DNA of 64,000 bases from an uncultured Acinetobacter sp. (GCF_947493735.1 NZ_CANLSL010000008.1:1-64000), one strand, 5' to 3'. Numbered from the stretch's first letter, positions 1 through 12,000 are shown. The notes: a model not told the origin generated them from the letters alone. Numbers and translations: made by a program.

Positions 1-86
1 TCAAAGCCTTTGATTTAGTGTTCTTTTATATCAATAATGGATTCGTTTAATGCCAGCATACTTTTTGAAACACCACCCGAAATAAT

Positions 87-398
87 ATGACTGAACCAGA
101 GAAAAGGCTTTGGTCAGTTCTTCGGAATAAACAATTTGGTGTGAAATTTAGAAGACAACATGGAATAGGTCACTATATTGCTGACTTTTATAGCCCTGAA
201 ATCAGATTGGTTATTGAGTTGGATGGAGATTCACATTTTCACCAAGATGCAATCCAATATGATGCTGTGCGGGATGAGTATATGCGAGCGTTAGGTATCG
301 TGGTCATTCGTTTATTAAATCAAGATGTTATGTGTAAGTTTGATGCTGTGCAGTCTTATATCCAAGCACAAATAATAGATAGAAAAGCGAATATTTAG
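87..398 (+). CDS. DUF559 family protein (Vsr/endonuclease-like fold)
   Basis: This 103-residue protein matches the DUF559 pattern. It opens with MTEPEKRLWSVLR, followed by GVKFRRQHGIGHYIADFY and VIELDGDSHF, the family's usual order of helix, Arg-rich strand and acidic catalytic-like strand. The family is related in fold to very-short-patch-repair-type nucleases, but its cellular role is not established. ATG 87 is the first usable start because the frame has a stop about 20 bases upstream; no clear ribosome binding site is visible. DUF559 genes often sit beside short GC-rich palindromes, and one lies immediately downstream here. The function is unproven. Confidence 0.75.
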   Translation: MTEPEKRLWSVLRNKQFGVKFRRQHGIGHYIADFYSPEIRLVIELDGDSHFHQDAIQYDAVRDEYMRALGIVVIRLLNQDVMCKFDAVQSYIQAQIIDRKANI

Positions 399-408
399 CG
401 GGTGCGAA

Positions 409-513
409 CCCTCCCTAGCCCTCCCTTAGAAAGGGAGGGAATTACGCTTATTAGCGGATGTTGGTTCTAAACCTGCATTACTCCTCCCTTCAAAGGGGAA
501 GTTGGGTGCGGTT
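409..513. repeat. CCCTCCC-type palindromic repeat cluster
   Basis: A perfect 9-bp stem with a 3-base loop (ccctccctt-aga-aagggaggg, 419-439) is followed about 50 bases later by a diverged, oppositely oriented version (ctcccttcaaaggggaagttgggtgcgg, 482-510 region). Both carry the flanking words 'ggtgcg' and 'gaacc' or 'ggttc'. The layout resembles dispersed GC-rich palindromes that accompany DUF559 genes in many bacteria. The copy number in this genome cannot be seen from one window. Confidence 0.55.
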
Positions 514-517
514 CTAC

Positions 518-549
518 AAAAAAGCACGCTAAATTTAGCGTGCTTTTTT
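518..549. terminator. Bidirectional intrinsic terminator between DUF559 gene and phoX
   Basis: A palindrome (agcacgct-aaattt-agcgtgct) is flanked by an A tract on the left and a T tract on the right, so it can terminate transcription on both strands. It sits between two convergent genes: the DUF559 gene on plus and phoX on minus. Confidence 0.85.
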
Positions 550-570
550 ATGGATTTGAACTACTTGGAA

Positions 571-2775
571 TTAACCTGCGATCACGCCACCATCATCACG
601 AGTGATCACGACGGTAGCTGAACGTGGACGTGCGGTTGAGTTCGTACGATCTGTCTGAGATGCAGGCCAGTGGCTGGTTGGTGCGTCAAAGCTTGCCGAG
701 TCTTCACCCGGATGTTGCACATTGATAAAGATCGCTTTGTGATCAGGTGTAGTCGTCACACCAGTGATCTCACATTCTTTAGGGCCTGTCAGGAAGCGAC
801 GTAGATTGTCATCAGTGACTTGTGCGCCAACGATGGTGGTTTGACCATTTGAAGTGGTTGCTGTTGTGCCATCACCAACTTCACCCGGCAGCGCCGCTAG
901 CATCATACAGTTAGTGGTGTCGGTATATGCACCGTCATCTGTTTGAAGCCATAATACACCACGTGTATCGAACCACATGCCATCTGGGCTAGAGAGGTCG
1001 TTGGCATCAGTAAGTTTAGATAGATTGATTGTTGGATCCATTGCCGCTTCTGCACCGAATAGATAAATATCCCAAGCAAATGAAGTCGCTGTGGTCATAT
1101 CGTCTGCTTCACGGAAGCGAATCACGTGACCATTAATATTGCCTTTATTGGTTTTTTCATCACCGTCGATTGCAGGGTTGTCATAGGTGTCTTGATAGTT
1201 TCGTGGATTCGCTGCATCGGTTGAATAGCTTGTACCACGGTTAGAGTTGTTGGTAAGGGTGACGTAGACTTCACCATTCATTGGGTTGACTGCACACCAT
1301 TCTGGACGATCCATCTTGGTTGCGCCAACTGCATCCGCAGCGAGGCGTGCAAATGTCACCACATCTGCCTGCGAGCCAAAAGGGTAGACTGCGTTGCTTT
1401 CATCTAAGCCATTTTTACCATAAGTCAATGCAATCCATTCACCTGTACCATCATCATTGAACTTGGCAACATACAAAGTGCCATTGTTCATGTATTTGTC
1501 ACCTGCGCTATAGCCACCGTTGATGTCGCTATTGCTCCACGTTGCATCAGATACAAACTTGTAGATGTACTCGCCACGTGAGTCATCGCCCATGTAAAAA
1601 GCAAGCGGTTGCCCTTCAATGGCACGGCTAGAACGACAGTCTTCATGCGCAAAACGACCGAGAGCAGTACGTTTTACAGGATTTACAGAGCGGTCGAATG
1701 GGTCGATTTCAACAATCCAACCAAAGGTATTTGCGCTATTACGGTAATCTTGAGTTGCATCACCTGCGATCACAGATGAATTCCAACGGTCGAAAAGATC
1801 TTGCTCATTGGTGCTCGAAATCGCTGATTCCCAACCATAGCGAGAAGATGCTTTTTGTTTTAAGCCATAACGATTCAGTGCAACGACTTCTTTGGCACTG
1901 CGTAGCGCATCATCGCCATCGTTACGAACGAAGTAGCCAATAAAGTTTTCTTCTGTTGTGAGGTAAGTCCCCCAAGGTGTATAACCATTACCACAGTTGT
2001 TATGTGTACCACGTGTCTTGGTACCATTCGCAGAGTATGCTGTGCGTACAAGATCAGAATTTTTTACAGGACCTGCAAAATCCATCTCTGTTGATGCAGT
2101 GATACGACGGTTAAAGTCAGAATCTTTTTTGATGGTAACAACTTGGGTTGTTTCATCTTTTTCAAGGTGAATCACAGATACACCGTGCGAATTCATTTCA
2201 CGAAGCACTTCATCTTCTGGACGACGACCTTCGGCATCAACCTGTGGTCCTGCATTGTGCAAAAAAGTTTGATTGATGTATTCATGATTCATCACCAATA
2301 AGCCTTGCTCAGAAACATTGGCATCGTATTTGCCACTTGCCAAACCAAAGAAAGTCATACCATCGTGGCAGTCACCTGAACGAAGCTCAAAGCTTGCACC
2401 TGACGGCACGTTATTATCATTCCAAGCAGATTCAGTTGCGTTCAATGGATCACCCAAAGCATACAGCACAGTTGCAGTATAGCCTTCTGGGACAGTCACC
2501 CAATCATTCAAATTCTTATCAACTGCTTTAAAAGTGAGGCTTTCAGGGCGTTGGTTGGTTGGTTCTTCTGGTATTGGTTCTTCAGATGAATTGTTATCGT
2601 CATCGCTACAAGCGACAAGGCTTGATGCAAGTGTCAAAGCCACCGTTGCCGATGCTGTTTTTTTAATTAAACTACGACGTGAAATATGATGTTCTAAAAT
2701 GTCACGAAAATGTGGATTGTCTGAGTTGTTGTTATCTAACTCTTGGTCTTCAAAGTATGGTGTACGCTCGGTCAT
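571..2775 (-). CDS. phoX: PhoX-family (DUF839) alkaline phosphatase, Tat-exported
   Basis: A 734-residue PhoX/DUF839 protein, a Ca/Fe-dependent phosphomonoesterase that releases phosphate outside the cytoplasm. A twin-arginine motif (SRRSLIKK, residues 32-39) precedes a hydrophobic stretch ending in a lipobox-like SLVAC (Cys56), so it may be a Tat-exported lipoprotein. Family landmarks are visible: NHEY, NNCGNGYTPWGTYLTTEE, the MDRPEW segment and SSPDGMWFDTRG. It lies 206 bp downstream of tatC on the same strand with no clear terminator between, which places a Tat substrate directly behind its translocase. The ATG is preceded by cagggaat as a plausible ribosome binding site. Identification is firm; the exact substrate and the lipidation are inferred. 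Confidence 0.93.
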   Translation of the reverse strand: MTERTPYFEDQELDNNNSDNPHFRDILEHHISRRSLIKKTASATVALTLASSLVACSDDDNNSSEEPIPEEPTNQRPESLTFKAVDKNLNDWVTVPEGYTATVLYALGDPLNATESAWNDNNVPSGASFELRSGDCHDGMTFFGLASGKYDANVSEQGLLVMNHEYINQTFLHNAGPQVDAEGRRPEDEVLREMNSHGVSVIHLEKDETTQVVTIKKDSDFNRRITASTEMDFAGPVKNSDLVRTAYSANGTKTRGTHNNCGNGYTPWGTYLTTEENFIGYFVRNDGDDALRSAKEVVALNRYGLKQKASSRYGWESAISSTNEQDLFDRWNSSVIAGDATQDYRNSANTFGWIVEIDPFDRSVNPVKRTALGRFAHEDCRSSRAIEGQPLAFYMGDDSRGEYIYKFVSDATWSNSDINGGYSAGDKYMNNGTLYVAKFNDDGTGEWIALTYGKNGLDESNAVYPFGSQADVVTFARLAADAVGATKMDRPEWCAVNPMNGEVYVTLTNNSNRGTSYSTDAANPRNYQDTYDNPAIDGDEKTNKGNINGHVIRFREADDMTTATSFAWDIYLFGAEAAMDPTINLSKLTDANDLSSPDGMWFDTRGVLWLQTDDGAYTDTTNCMMLAALPGEVGDGTTATTSNGQTTIVGAQVTDDNLRRFLTGPKECEITGVTTTPDHKAIFINVQHPGEDSASFDAPTSHWPASQTDRTNSTARPRSATVVITRDDGGVIAG

Positions 2776-2981
2776 GATGATTCCCTGGCAAGTGCGTGTT
2801 AAGGTAAAAATGTTTTAGCTTAGGCTAAGCAGGGAATATGTCAGTGCGGTGAAGTTTTCTTTACAAAGTGATGAATTGGGAAAAATATTCAAAAAATCAA
2901 ATTGTTGTAAATTAAAAGTAATATATTTTTAGGGCGTTTAAGCCGAATTTATATAATCCAACAGTCATCCATGTTGTTAAA

Positions 2982-3761
2982 TTATTCTACCTCTTTACGC
3001 TTTTCAATCAATTTACCAAACAACAATCCCAATTCAAAAAGCATCCACATCGGAATCGCCAACATCAACATAGAAATGGCATCAGGCGGCGTAGCAAACA
3101 TTGCCACAAAGAAACAACCGACAATGATAAAACGACGTTTTTCAATCAAATCTTGCGTGCTCACCACACCAATCATGATTAACAACAAGGTCGCGACAGG
3201 TATCTCAAAAGTCAGCCCAAACACCACAAATAGTTTTAAACAAAAACTGAGATAGCTATTGATATCGGTCATCGGTGCGACGGTTTCAGGGGATACGTGG
3301 ATAAAAAAACCTAAAATCGCAGGCAAAGTAATAAAATAGGCAAAAGCAATCCCAATATAAAACAAGCTGATACTGGCGATGAGTAATGGCAGGGCAAGTT
3401 TCTTTTCACGTTGATACAGCGCAGGTTTGAAAAATGCCCAAATTTGATACAACACATACGGCATCGCAATCATAAATGCCAAAAAGAAATTCAGCTTAAA
3501 CGGTGCCATGAATGTCGCTGTCACATCAGTGGCAATCATGGATGAGGTCGAAGGAAGCTGTGCTCGCAAAGGCTCAGACAGCAGTTGATACGTATCATTG
3601 GCAAACGGCAATAATGCAAAAAACAGTACCAAAAGCGCAATGACCACCTTGATCAAATGCCCACGCAAGATCATCAGGTGCTTGGTGATCGGCATACTGT
3701 CTAATGCTTCTGATGTGTTATCTAAATCGATTTGTGAAGTGTTGGCATTGGACTGTGTCAT
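2982..3761 (-). CDS. tatC: Sec-independent protein translocase TatC
   Basis: A 259-residue polytopic inner-membrane protein and the core receptor of the twin-arginine translocase, which exports folded proteins. Six hydrophobic segments and the family landmarks are present (SMIATDVTATFMAPFKLNFF, FFKPALYQREKK, YLSFCLKLFVVFGLTFEIPVA, FATPPDAISMLMLAIPMW). Glu119 in QREKK corresponds to the signal-peptide-binding glutamate of E. coli TatC (Glu103), but the N-terminal HLIELR motif reads HLMILR, so the residue equivalent to Glu15 is Ile31. It is the third gene of tatABC, 52 bp after tatB. Confidence 0.97.
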   Translation of the reverse strand: MTQSNANTSQIDLDNTSEALDSMPITKHLMILRGHLIKVVIALLVLFFALLPFANDTYQLLSEPLRAQLPSTSSMIATDVTATFMAPFKLNFFLAFMIAMPYVLYQIWAFFKPALYQREKKLALPLLIASISLFYIGIAFAYFITLPAILGFFIHVSPETVAPMTDINSYLSFCLKLFVVFGLTFEIPVATLLLIMIGVVSTQDLIEKRRFIIVGCFFVAMFATPPDAISMLMLAIPMWMLFELGLLFGKLIEKRKEVE

Positions 3762-3813
3762 ATCGAATACTACATTTTGATGATGATTGGTGTGGTATGG
3801 CTAGGTTGAATGG

Positions 3814-4293
3814 TTAGACAGCATCTTGATATTCAAAGGTGACGCATTTTGCACGCTGTAGAAACTGCGTTTGAAATGGAATATTTAAGCTGTATTCAGT
3901 GCAATATTGATATGAACGATTCACAATTTTATTTGTGCTAATTGGTGCATTGACCGTTTGTTTAAGCTCAACAATATCATCACTCACCAGTTCGCCATTA
4001 CCCACAACAGGCGATTTAAATGGCATCAATTTTTGATGTTTGGCTTGCTCATATTGCGCTTGCATTTTGGCTTCTAAGTCTTTGATGCGTTGTAGCTCTT
4101 GTTGCATCTGTGCTTTGAGTTCGGACATGCGTAGTTCACGATCAATGTCGTTTTGTACGCTATTGACCATGCGTTTCAGCTTGCCATACCAACGCCCTGC
4201 AAAGCGTGCAGCCTCAGGCAGTTTGTCAGGGCCCAGCACAATCAATGCGACCACAGCAAATAAGAAAAGCTCGGAAATTCCCAAATTAAACAT
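3814..4293 (-). CDS. tatB: Sec-independent protein translocase TatB
   Basis: A 159-residue single-span membrane protein. Its N-terminal helix (FNLGISELFLFAVVALIVLG), the hinge motif GPDKLPEAAR and a long charged amphipathic helix are standard for TatB, which pairs with TatC to bind Tat signal peptides. The C-terminal third is poorly conserved and ends in an unrecognised segment with a cysteine. It lies between tatA and tatC with gaps of about 50 bp, consistent with one operon. Confidence 0.95.
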   Translation of the reverse strand: MFNLGISELFLFAVVALIVLGPDKLPEAARFAGRWYGKLKRMVNSVQNDIDRELRMSELKAQMQQELQRIKDLEAKMQAQYEQAKHQKLMPFKSPVVGNGELVSDDIVELKQTVNAPISTNKIVNRSYQYCTEYSLNIPFQTQFLQRAKCVTFEYQDAV

Positions 4294-4340
4294 AAATGTT
4301 CTACTTGATTCTGCTCAGACAGCGAGTCGCTAAAAATTAT

Positions 4341-5683
<1,343 letters not shown>

Positions 5684-5740
5684 GAGCTACTCAGATTTTG
5701 GCTTTTAAGCATAGTAAAGGGTAAAGCATTTTAGGGAAAT

Positions 5741-6346
5741 TTATTTCATCATAGATTTGAGCGCAGCACGAATCAGTCCTGCGCTATCGTCATGTTCTGA
5801 TTTTACCGCAGCTATGGCTTTTTGGGCTTCGGCAGGTTTGTAGCCAAGACTGACCAATGCAGACTCAGCTTCTGCTACAGGCGAGTCAGGGATAAACTGA
5901 ATACGTTCTAAGCCACTTGAACTAGAACTCGTCGTACTATTTCCAAGCGCTTTTAGGCGATCACGAAGTTCAATGATTAGACGCTCTGCGGTTTTTTTAC
6001 CGATTCCCGGTACTTTGACCAAAGTATTTACATCTTCAAGCTCAATGCAATGAATTAGCATCTCAAAGCTTAGACTGGATAAGATGCCTAAAGCCATTTT
6101 TGCACCGATGCCATTGACTTTGAGTAAGGTGCGGAAAATCACTTTATCTTGGAGTTCGCTAAAGCCATATAATTGCTGTGCATCTTCACGTACTACGAAA
6201 TGCGTCCAAAGCGTGACGGTTTCGCCACGTTTGAGTTGGCAAAAAGTGGAGAGTGGTGTATCGACTTCATAGCCGACACCGCCGACATTGAGGATAACGG
6301 TAGCACCTTCGAGGTGTTGGATTTCGCCAGTAAGTGAGCCGATCAT
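5741..6346 (-). CDS. ruvA: Holliday junction branch migration protein RuvA
   Basis: A 201-residue protein that binds the four-way junction as a tetramer and recruits RuvB. It has the N-terminal OB fold (MIGSLTGEIQHLEG...VGGVGYEV), two helix-hairpin-helix motifs (LLKVNGIGAKMALGIL and VPGIGKKTAERLIIEL), a short Ser/Thr-rich linker and the RuvB-contacting domain III (ESALVSLGYKPAEAQKAI). It is the first gene of the ruvAB unit. Confidence 0.98.
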   Translation of the reverse strand: MIGSLTGEIQHLEGATVILNVGGVGYEVDTPLSTFCQLKRGETVTLWTHFVVREDAQQLYGFSELQDKVIFRTLLKVNGIGAKMALGILSSLSFEMLIHCIELEDVNTLVKVPGIGKKTAERLIIELRDRLKALGNSTTSSSSSGLERIQFIPDSPVAEAESALVSLGYKPAEAQKAIAAVKSEHDDSAGLIRAALKSMMK

Positions 6347-6443
6347 AATAATAAATTTCTTAATCTAAGGTTTTGAACTGCAACTATTATAATGAAAAAA
6401 TAGTCAATGTTGGATTTAATAGATTTCATGGGAGCTGATACAT

Positions 6444-7781
6444 TTACAGTAATCCCACTTTATTTCCCTGTAACTCTTGCGAGATCGCATAAGCCTGATG
6501 ATCCGAAAATTTACTAATCACATCCAAAACCTGCATGACATTTTGGAAATAATCCTCGCCAATCTGAATCCCCAAACTATTGAGAATAATCATCAAGCGC
6601 TGTTCTTTAAAACTCACTCGACGTTCAGGATCAGTCAGCGGAATAAACGCATTGAGTAAATGTTGAACACTGGCATGTGCCAATAGCTCCAAATCGGCTT
6701 TATGACGATGATTGAAAATTTTCGTGCGTGCTAAATCTTTGGCTTTTTGAATGCCGTGCGCAATGTCGGCACTGCAATAATGCAACAAACCATGTGGCAA
6801 TTCGCCTGCAAGCAATTGATCATGATGATTGGCAAATGCTGTGGTCACTTCATCGACCAAGCGTTTCATGGCTCGACCACGAAGAGCCGCAATTTTTTGT
6901 TGCCAAGAGGTATTTTGCCCAAGCTCCTCAGGCAGACCATAGTCGGCAACCAGCTCGGTAAAAATCGGCTCTACTTCTTCATAGCTGAGCATATTGAGGA
7001 TAATGCCATCTTCCAAATCAATCAGCGCATAGCAAATATCATCAGCAGCTTCGAGTAGATAGGTCAGCGGATGACGGCAATAATGATATTCACCGAGTTG
7101 AATCAGTCCAAGCTGTTCAGCAACCAATTGCAACACATCTTTTTCCGTGCGATAGCAACCAAACTTCGGTCGATGATGATTCGGTGTACGGTCTGTATCA
7201 TCAATGATTTTACTGAGCCAAGGATACTTTAAGTAAGCACCAAGCGTGGCATAAGTCAGGCGCATTCCACCATCGTTGGGATGATAATCAAGACGTGACA
7301 GGACTCTTAAACCTTGCGCATTACCTTCGAACTGACGCAAATCTGCCCATTGTTCTGAGGTAAAAAGATAGGGTTTATTTAGATAGGTCTGATCAAACCA
7401 ATCTCGAATCGCATATTCACCCGCATGACCAAACGGTGGATTGCCAATATCATGCGCCAAACACGCAGCTTGAATGATTGCACCGACATCGGCAGGACTA
7501 ACCCAAGACGGTAGGTGCTTTTCGATCTTTTCCGCAGCCAGCATCCCGAGCGAACGACCGATACAAGATACTTCGAGGGAATGAGTCAGGCGAGTATGAA
7601 TGCCGTCGTGCTGGGTCAGTGGATGGACTTGGGTTTTACGGTTCAGTTGTCTAAAACTTTGTGAAAAAATGATCCGATCATAATCTTTGTGAAATGGGCT
7701 ACGTGCTTGTTCTGATGTGCTTTTTTTACTGCCAAGACGTGAGGCGGCGAGCAAGTTTACCCAATTCATCTGTGTTGTCAT
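6444..7781 (-). CDS. dgt: Deoxyguanosinetriphosphate triphosphohydrolase-like protein
   Basis: A 445-residue HD-domain protein of the dGTPase-like family. The metal-binding residues are visible in HTRLTHSLEVSCIGRSLG and CLAHDIGNPPFGHAGE, with a later aspartate in LLEAADDICYALIDLEDG. Such enzymes hydrolyse dNTPs to the nucleoside and tripolyphosphate, and the dGTP preference is inferred from family naming. It is transcribed alone on the minus strand, divergent from the IclR gene. Confidence 0.9.
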   Translation of the reverse strand: MTTQMNWVNLLAASRLGSKKSTSEQARSPFHKDYDRIIFSQSFRQLNRKTQVHPLTQHDGIHTRLTHSLEVSCIGRSLGMLAAEKIEKHLPSWVSPADVGAIIQAACLAHDIGNPPFGHAGEYAIRDWFDQTYLNKPYLFTSEQWADLRQFEGNAQGLRVLSRLDYHPNDGGMRLTYATLGAYLKYPWLSKIIDDTDRTPNHHRPKFGCYRTEKDVLQLVAEQLGLIQLGEYHYCRHPLTYLLEAADDICYALIDLEDGIILNMLSYEEVEPIFTELVADYGLPEELGQNTSWQQKIAALRGRAMKRLVDEVTTAFANHHDQLLAGELPHGLLHYCSADIAHGIQKAKDLARTKIFNHRHKADLELLAHASVQHLLNAFIPLTDPERRVSFKEQRLMIILNSLGIQIGEDYFQNVMQVLDVISKFSDHQAYAISQELQGNKVGLL

Positions 7782-8039
7782 TCTCTGTAAACTCTCTCAT
7801 TTAGTGATTTCTAATCATTGGCTTATCATGCCATGACTTTGTGAAAAATTCATTAGCATAGCGACTTGGTTTGTCGCCTCTCTTTCTTTCAGTGCAGTTT
7901 TATTTTTAAAAATAAATTCTAGGTTAACTAAATCTTGAACCTACTTTAATAATGTGAATAATTAATAGTCGGTTAAAACAAATATAGAATGAAGCATCTC
8001 AGCCGATTTATTTGCTATTTTTTTGATTGGTTCTGAGTG

Positions 8040-8840
8040 ATGGAGTATGTGTTGAGTACATCGAGTTTTGCCCGCATATTGATGATTTTGGATCTTTTTT
8101 CAGTCCAGCGTCCTGTCATTGATGTGGATGATATTTGCAACGAGCTTGATGTATCGAAGCCGATGGCGTACCGCTATCTGAAAGAATTGGTCGAAGTTGG
8201 TTTGTTGAAAAAAGCGCACCATCAGGTTGGCTCTTATGTGCTTGGCTCAAAGGTAGCGCTATTGGATTATGTTGCTCGAGAAAGCGATCCGTGGGTACAG
8301 CTCTGCATTCCGCAGATGCGAGAAGTGGTTAATCGTACTGAAATGTTGTGTTTAATCACGGCATTAGAGGGCAAGAGTTGTATTGATATTCATCATGAAT
8401 CATATCGTAATGAAGGCTTGGTCTATGGTCGTGGTTGTCCGCGCGCCTTGTCGGCTGGATCATCGGCAAAGATCATCTTGGCAAATCTGACGAAAAAACA
8501 GCAAATCGAATATTATCAATATCTCTCAAATGATCTACTCGAAAATGGTTTTGCGAGTTCTGAGCAGGAATTTATCACCAAGCTCAGACAAATCAAAAAG
8601 CAGGGCTACTATGTTTCTCAAGGCGAGTTGCATCCTGATTTTTCTAGTATTTCGGTACCTGTGCGCTATTCGAGTAAAGAAGCACCATGGGCGTTCACTG
8701 TATTGGCATCGACTAATCGTTTTGAATTCATTGATACGCAAAAAATCGTGGAGATGCTCAAACGTAGTACTGAAGTGGTAGAGCAACAGGCTTTGCAAAT
8801 TGAAAATGAGATTGTGCAAAGTCCTGAAACCGATAAATAA
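8040..8840 (+). CDS. IclR-family transcriptional regulator
   Basis: A 266-residue regulator with an N-terminal winged helix (residues about 8-70: FARILMILDLFSVQRPVIDV...SKPMAYRYLKELVEVGLL) and a C-terminal IclR ligand-binding domain. The ORF track starts at GTG 8037, but ATG 8040 directly follows and is the more likely start. The ligand and targets cannot be read from the sequence. Neighbouring dgt and purL are nucleotide genes, but this gives no safe hint because IclR proteins usually control catabolic genes. Confidence 0.88.
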   Translation: MEYVLSTSSFARILMILDLFSVQRPVIDVDDICNELDVSKPMAYRYLKELVEVGLLKKAHHQVGSYVLGSKVALLDYVARESDPWVQLCIPQMREVVNRTEMLCLITALEGKSCIDIHHESYRNEGLVYGRGCPRALSAGSSAKIILANLTKKQQIEYYQYLSNDLLENGFASSEQEFITKLRQIKKQGYYVSQGELHPDFSSISVPVRYSSKEAPWAFTVLASTNRFEFIDTQKIVEMLKRSTEVVEQQALQIENEIVQSPETDK

Positions 8841-9034
8841 ACCTGCTGATTTTTTATTTTGGCAAATTCAAGCAAGAAGTTCTGAATTAATTGTCCGCTG
8901 TTGCTAGCTGAAAATGTCGATTCGCAGTAGAATATGACTCTTCATTTTTGCCGTATTGTCACAGATATTTTCTTTGTCACAATCTTAGTCACATTGCGCA
9001 GGTTCAAAAGACTTGCCGTGGAGCCAAAATCAAC

Positions 9035-12000
9035 ATGTTTATCGTGGCCGGTGCGTCTGCACATTCTGCTTTTAAGCAAGCTCAATTACTCTCTCGCCTA
9101 TCGTCAATAGATACTGTCCAAAGTGTGGAAAGTCAATGGGTTTACTTGTTTGATCAAGCCTTAAATGATGAAACTTTGCAATCGGCGAATGCGCTGTTAA
9201 ACGACAGTCAAGCCTTTGCGCTTCGCCAAGCAGGTGGTGATGAAGTGCAAGTTTTGGTGACACCTCGTGTCGGGACGATTTCGCCGTGGTCATCAAAAGC
9301 AACTGATATTTTTAAGAACTGTAATACCCCAGTACATCGCCTAGAACGTGGCGTGCTATACACGTTGAAAGGTGTATCAAGCGTTTCAAACACATTGAAA
9401 CTGGCATTGCACGATCGCATGACTGAAAGCGTGTTTGATCAGATTGACGATGCCAAAGCATTATTTGTGGAAACAGCACCAAAACCATTAAATAGCATTG
9501 ATATTCTTGGGCAAGGTAAAGAAGCCTTAGTTCAAGCCAATCGTGAATTTGGTTTTGCACTTTCTGATGAAGAAATTGATTATTTAACTGATGCGTTCAA
9601 TAAGCTCGGACGTAATCCGCATGACATCGAATTGATGATGTTTGCACAGGCAAACTCAGAGCATTGCCGTCATAAAATCTTTAATGCCCAGTGGACAATT
9701 GATGGTGAAAAACATCCACTCTCATTGTTCCAAATGATTAAAAATACCTATAAAGAATCGCCAACGGACGTCCTGTCTGCTTATAAAGACAATGCTTCAG
9801 TGATCGTTGGTTATGACACCATGCGCTTTTATCCAAAAGCCGATGACAATGGGCAATATGTCTATAAATACAAGAGTCAAGCTGCTCATATCTTGATGAA
9901 AGTGGAAACCCACAACCATCCAACAGCGATTTCTCCATTTGCAGGGGCGGCGACTGGTTCGGGTGGTGAGATCCGTGATGAAGGCGCAACTGGTCGTGGT
10001 GGTAAGCCAAAAGCAGGTTTAACAGGTTTTACCGTATCGAATTTGAATATTCCAGGTTTTGAACAACCGTGGGAAGACAACTACGGCAAGCCATCTCGTA
10101 TGGCATCACCGTTACAAATCATGATTGATGGGCCTTTAGGCGGTGCAGCATTTAACAATGAATTTGGTCGTCCAAACTTAACCGGTTATTTCCGTACTTT
10201 TGAACAAAATATCAATGGTGAAGTGAAAGGCTTCCATAAGCCGATCATGATCGCTGGTGGTTATGGCAACATTCGCCCTGACCATGTAGAAAAAGATCCC
10301 ATCCAAGAGGGTGATTTACTGATCGTGCTTGGTGGGCCTGCCATGTTGATCGGTCTTGGCGGTGGTGCAGCGTCTTCTGTAGATAGTGGCACCATGGGTG
10401 AGAGTTTAGATTTTGCTTCGGTACAACGTGAAAATCCTGAAATGGAACGTCGTTGCCAAGAAGTGATTGATACCTGTTGGCGTTTAGAAGATGCCAATCC
10501 GATCGTGTCAATACATGATGTCGGTGCGGGCGGTATCTCCAATGCTATGCCTGAATTGGTCAATGACCATGAGCTCGGTGCGGTGCTCAATCTGCGTAAG
10601 ATTCCATCGCTTGAACCGGGTATGTCACCGATGGAAATTTGGTCGAATGAAGCGCAAGAGCGTTATGTCTTGGCGATTCGTCCAAGTTCGTTGGCGCAGT
10701 TTGAAGACATCTGTGCTCGTGAACGTTGTCCATTTGCGGTATTGGGTGAAGCGACTGAAGCACGTCATTTGACCGTTGAAGATCCGTTATTTGAAAATAA
10801 TGCGGTGGATATGCCGATGCAGGTCATGCTTGGCGGTACACCACGTATGCAACGCAGCTATGAAACAGTGACTCGTCAAGGCAATGACTTTGATGCGTCG
10901 AAAATTGATCTCAGCGATGCGATTTTCCGTGTATTGAAAAATCCAACTGTGGCTTCGAAATCGTTTTTGATTACTATTGGCGACCGTTCAATCACAGGCA
11001 TGGTTGCTCGTGATCAGATGGTCGGGCGTTGGCAAGTGCCTGTTGCAGATGCAGCGGTGACTACGACCAGTTTGCAAGGCTTCACAGGTGAAGCGATGGC
11101 AATCGGTGAGCGTCCGCCAGTGGCATTGCTAAATCCTGCGGCATCGGTGCGTCTTGCGGTGGCAGAGGCGATTACCAATATTGCTTCAGCAAATATTGAA
11201 CAACTCAGCGACATTAAACTCTCTGCAAACTGGATGGCAGCCGCAGGACAAAAAGGTGAAGATCAAGCCTTGTTTGAAGCGGTGAAAACTGTGGGTATGG
11301 AAATCTGTCCTGCGCTTGGTATTGCTATTCCTGTGGGTAAAGATTCATTGTCGATGCGTACCACATGGCAAGATGATGGCGTGGATAAATCAGTCACTTC
11401 ACCTGTTGCAGGTGTGATGACGGCGTTCGCTCCTGTGAACGATGTGCGTAAAACATTGACACCAGAATTAAAATCAGGCAGTGAATCGGTATTGGTGCGT
11501 ATTGATTTATCCAAAGGTCAATTCCGTCTTGGTGCATCGATCTTAGCGCAAGTTTATAAGGCGATTGGTACGACAGCACCTGACGTGGATAGCTTCGACG
11601 ATCTGAAAGCATTCTTTGCCTTAATTCAAGATTGGAATAATCGTGGACTCATTCAAGCCTATCACGATATCGGTGATGGCGGTGTATTGGCAACTGTGAC
11701 AGAGATGATGTTCGCATCTCGTCTAGGTGTTGCTCTTGAGCCACAAACGATTGAAAGCCTATTCGCAGAAGAAATTGGTGCAGTCTTACAAATTAAAGTA
11801 TCGGATTGGGAAAGTCTGCAGAGTGAAATTACCAATTCTAGCCTAAAAGATGCTATTTCATTGCTTGGTCAAGTGAATGATAATGATCAATTGATAGTGA
11901 ATGGTTTGACCTTTGAACGTATTGCACTACAACAGGCATGGTCAGAAGTATCCCATCAAATCCAACGTCTACGTGACAACGTGGAAACCGCAGATCAAGA

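Noticed and set aside
2830-2850. Weak PhoB-like half-site (CTGACAT on the minus strand) upstream of phoX
   Set aside because: Only one half-site is close to consensus and no second half lies at the right spacing, so it was not listed as a box.
8948-9034. Upstream extension of the purL ORF
   Set aside because: The 29 extra residues have no homology pattern, and the conserved N-terminus starts at ATG 9035.
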